From the NCBI GenBank assembly GCA_021527695.1, contig JAKFAO010000008.1:496001-560000 (forward strand): DNA of 64,000 bases, written 5' to 3'. Shown piece after piece: positions 63,528 through 64,000 of this stretch. The position numbers were made by a program, and so were the translations under genes. How positions within the stretch are numbered: position 1 is the stretch's first letter; each line of letters starts with the position of its first letter. The DNA comes from Naematelia aurantialba (Eukaryota; Basidiomycota; Tremellomycetes; Tremellales; Naemateliaceae). Below the pieces are notes generated by a model. The model was not told where the DNA came from. It saw nothing but the letters and a program-made list of their open reading frames with translations, and ran no database searches.

Positions 63528-64000
63528 TCATGGCTTCTTCTCGGTGGCCGAGCCTCGCAGCCAAGACGGCAAACAGCTCAAGAGATATTGGCTCCATGTG
63601 ATGGCTTTGCCCTTCTCCCAGTCCTGGACCCAGTCTGGCGGCGCCACCTCTACCTTGGACTTTATCCTCCAGTCGTGACCGTCGGGGAAGATCTTCTCCA
63701 GCACAAGGTACTCGACAACACGTCTACTGTGCTCAACAGGCGGTTTTAAGCCGTTATGGGTGGTTAATACCTGTGGTGTTTCCGATCAGCGGAACGCGAC
63801 CTGGACTGTACAACTACACTCAAGAACACAAATAGAGTTTTCAACGCACCTGAGTTGTATCGAAGCGCACGCATATTTGCGCAACGCTGTGATCAGGATC
63901 GTCTGGAAAAGGCGCCGTTGCCGCCCATCTGATTTGGGGTCGGGAGCCCTTTCCGCCCTCTTCCTTGGTCTTTATTCGCCAACTCATCCTGCGTCCCATC
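63528..64000 (-). CDS. C-terminus of a probable MBA1/mL45-like mitochondrial protein (5' end outside window)
   Basis: Three exons on the minus strand. The outermost, from the window edge to about 63870, reads PQIRWAATAPFPDDP and VAQICVRFDTTQ. A small exon near 63770-63804 follows. The last exon gives SRRVVEYLVLEKIFPDGHDW and KVEVAPPDWVQDWEKGKAI, ending TEKKP with TGA at 63528-63530. The combination of a beta-strand ending FDTxQ followed by RxVEYLVLEK is typical of the MBA1/mL45 fold. That fold (Tim44-related) docks mitochondrial ribosomes to the inner membrane. The middle exon is short and its borders are uncertain. The call is tentative. Confidence 0.45.

Noticed and set aside
1..64000. CRISPR arrays, bacterial insertion sequences, tRNA genes
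   Set aside because: No regular spacer-repeat array was seen, the genes are intron-rich eukaryotic, and no tRNA cloverleaf with a plausible B box was found by eye.

Overview
This window looks like nuclear DNA of a basidiomycete fungus, most likely a Tremellomycetes-type yeast. The genes are broken by many short introns (about 40 to 280 bp) with GT...AG borders. Coding DNA is GC-rich, and the recognisable proteins are fungal: ARP5, mitochondrial MSH1, a histidine acid phosphatase of the phytase type, MDM31, CLU1, a Zn2Cys6 regulator, GMP synthase, NMD3, and a Red1/ZFC3H1-like scaffold. The lineage call is inference; no marker gene was compared.

Layout. 1-1349: 3' end of an unrecognised gene with an Asp/Ser/Gly-rich tail. 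1893-4726 (minus): ARP5, divergent from 5076-9329 (plus): MSH1. 9620-12223 (minus): membrane-anchored histidine acid phosphatase. 12605-14225 (minus): BTB-type protein with a Ser/Pro-rich N-terminus. 15350-23963 (minus): a 5S rRNA gene split by two head-to-tail non-LTR retrotransposons, one of which carries a nested solo LTR. 24204-26649 (minus): MDM31. 26991-30217 (plus): a single gene encoding cystathionine beta-lyase fused to mevalonate kinase. 30741-36024 (plus): CLU1. 36424-38924 (minus): Zn2Cys6 regulator, divergent from 39327-41570 (plus): GMP synthase. 41856-44190 (minus): NMD3. 44967-47793 (minus): PHD-finger protein. 51111-52562 (plus): ornithine cyclodeaminase/mu-crystallin family. 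56825-58704 (plus): homeobox protein. 60036-63088 (minus): Red1-like protein. 63528-64000 (minus, cut by the edge): probable MBA1/mL45-like protein.

The most unusual region is 15350-23963. The two halves of one 5S rRNA gene lie about 8.5 kb apart, each ending in the same 10-bp sequence CTCTGCGCAG, and the same 10 bp separates the two elements. Both elements encode a protein with N-terminal zinc fingers, a reverse transcriptase (YLDD), a CCHC knuckle and a restriction-like endonuclease. They are clearly diverged from each other yet occupy the same site, so this looks like a 5S-rDNA-specific family. Element A (15425-19548) has an intact main ORF. Element B (19559-23912) is broken by a 412-bp TG...CA solo LTR with a 5-bp target duplication. 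Between ORF1 and ORF2 both elements carry TACCGCGGTA-type palindromes spaced at about 21 bp or a multiple of it.

The second unusual feature is the in-frame fusion of cystathionine beta-lyase (sulfur amino acid metabolism) with mevalonate kinase (sterol/isoprenoid pathway). The rest is mostly housekeeping: mitochondrial upkeep (MSH1, MDM31, CLU1, MBA1-like), ribosome export (NMD3), chromatin remodelling (ARP5) and purine synthesis (GMP synthase). Two long gene-poor stretches, 47.8-51.1 kb and 52.6-56.8 kb, lie upstream of the PHD-finger and homeobox genes. Exon borders were placed by eye from splice motifs and protein similarity, so individual borders may be off by a few bases.
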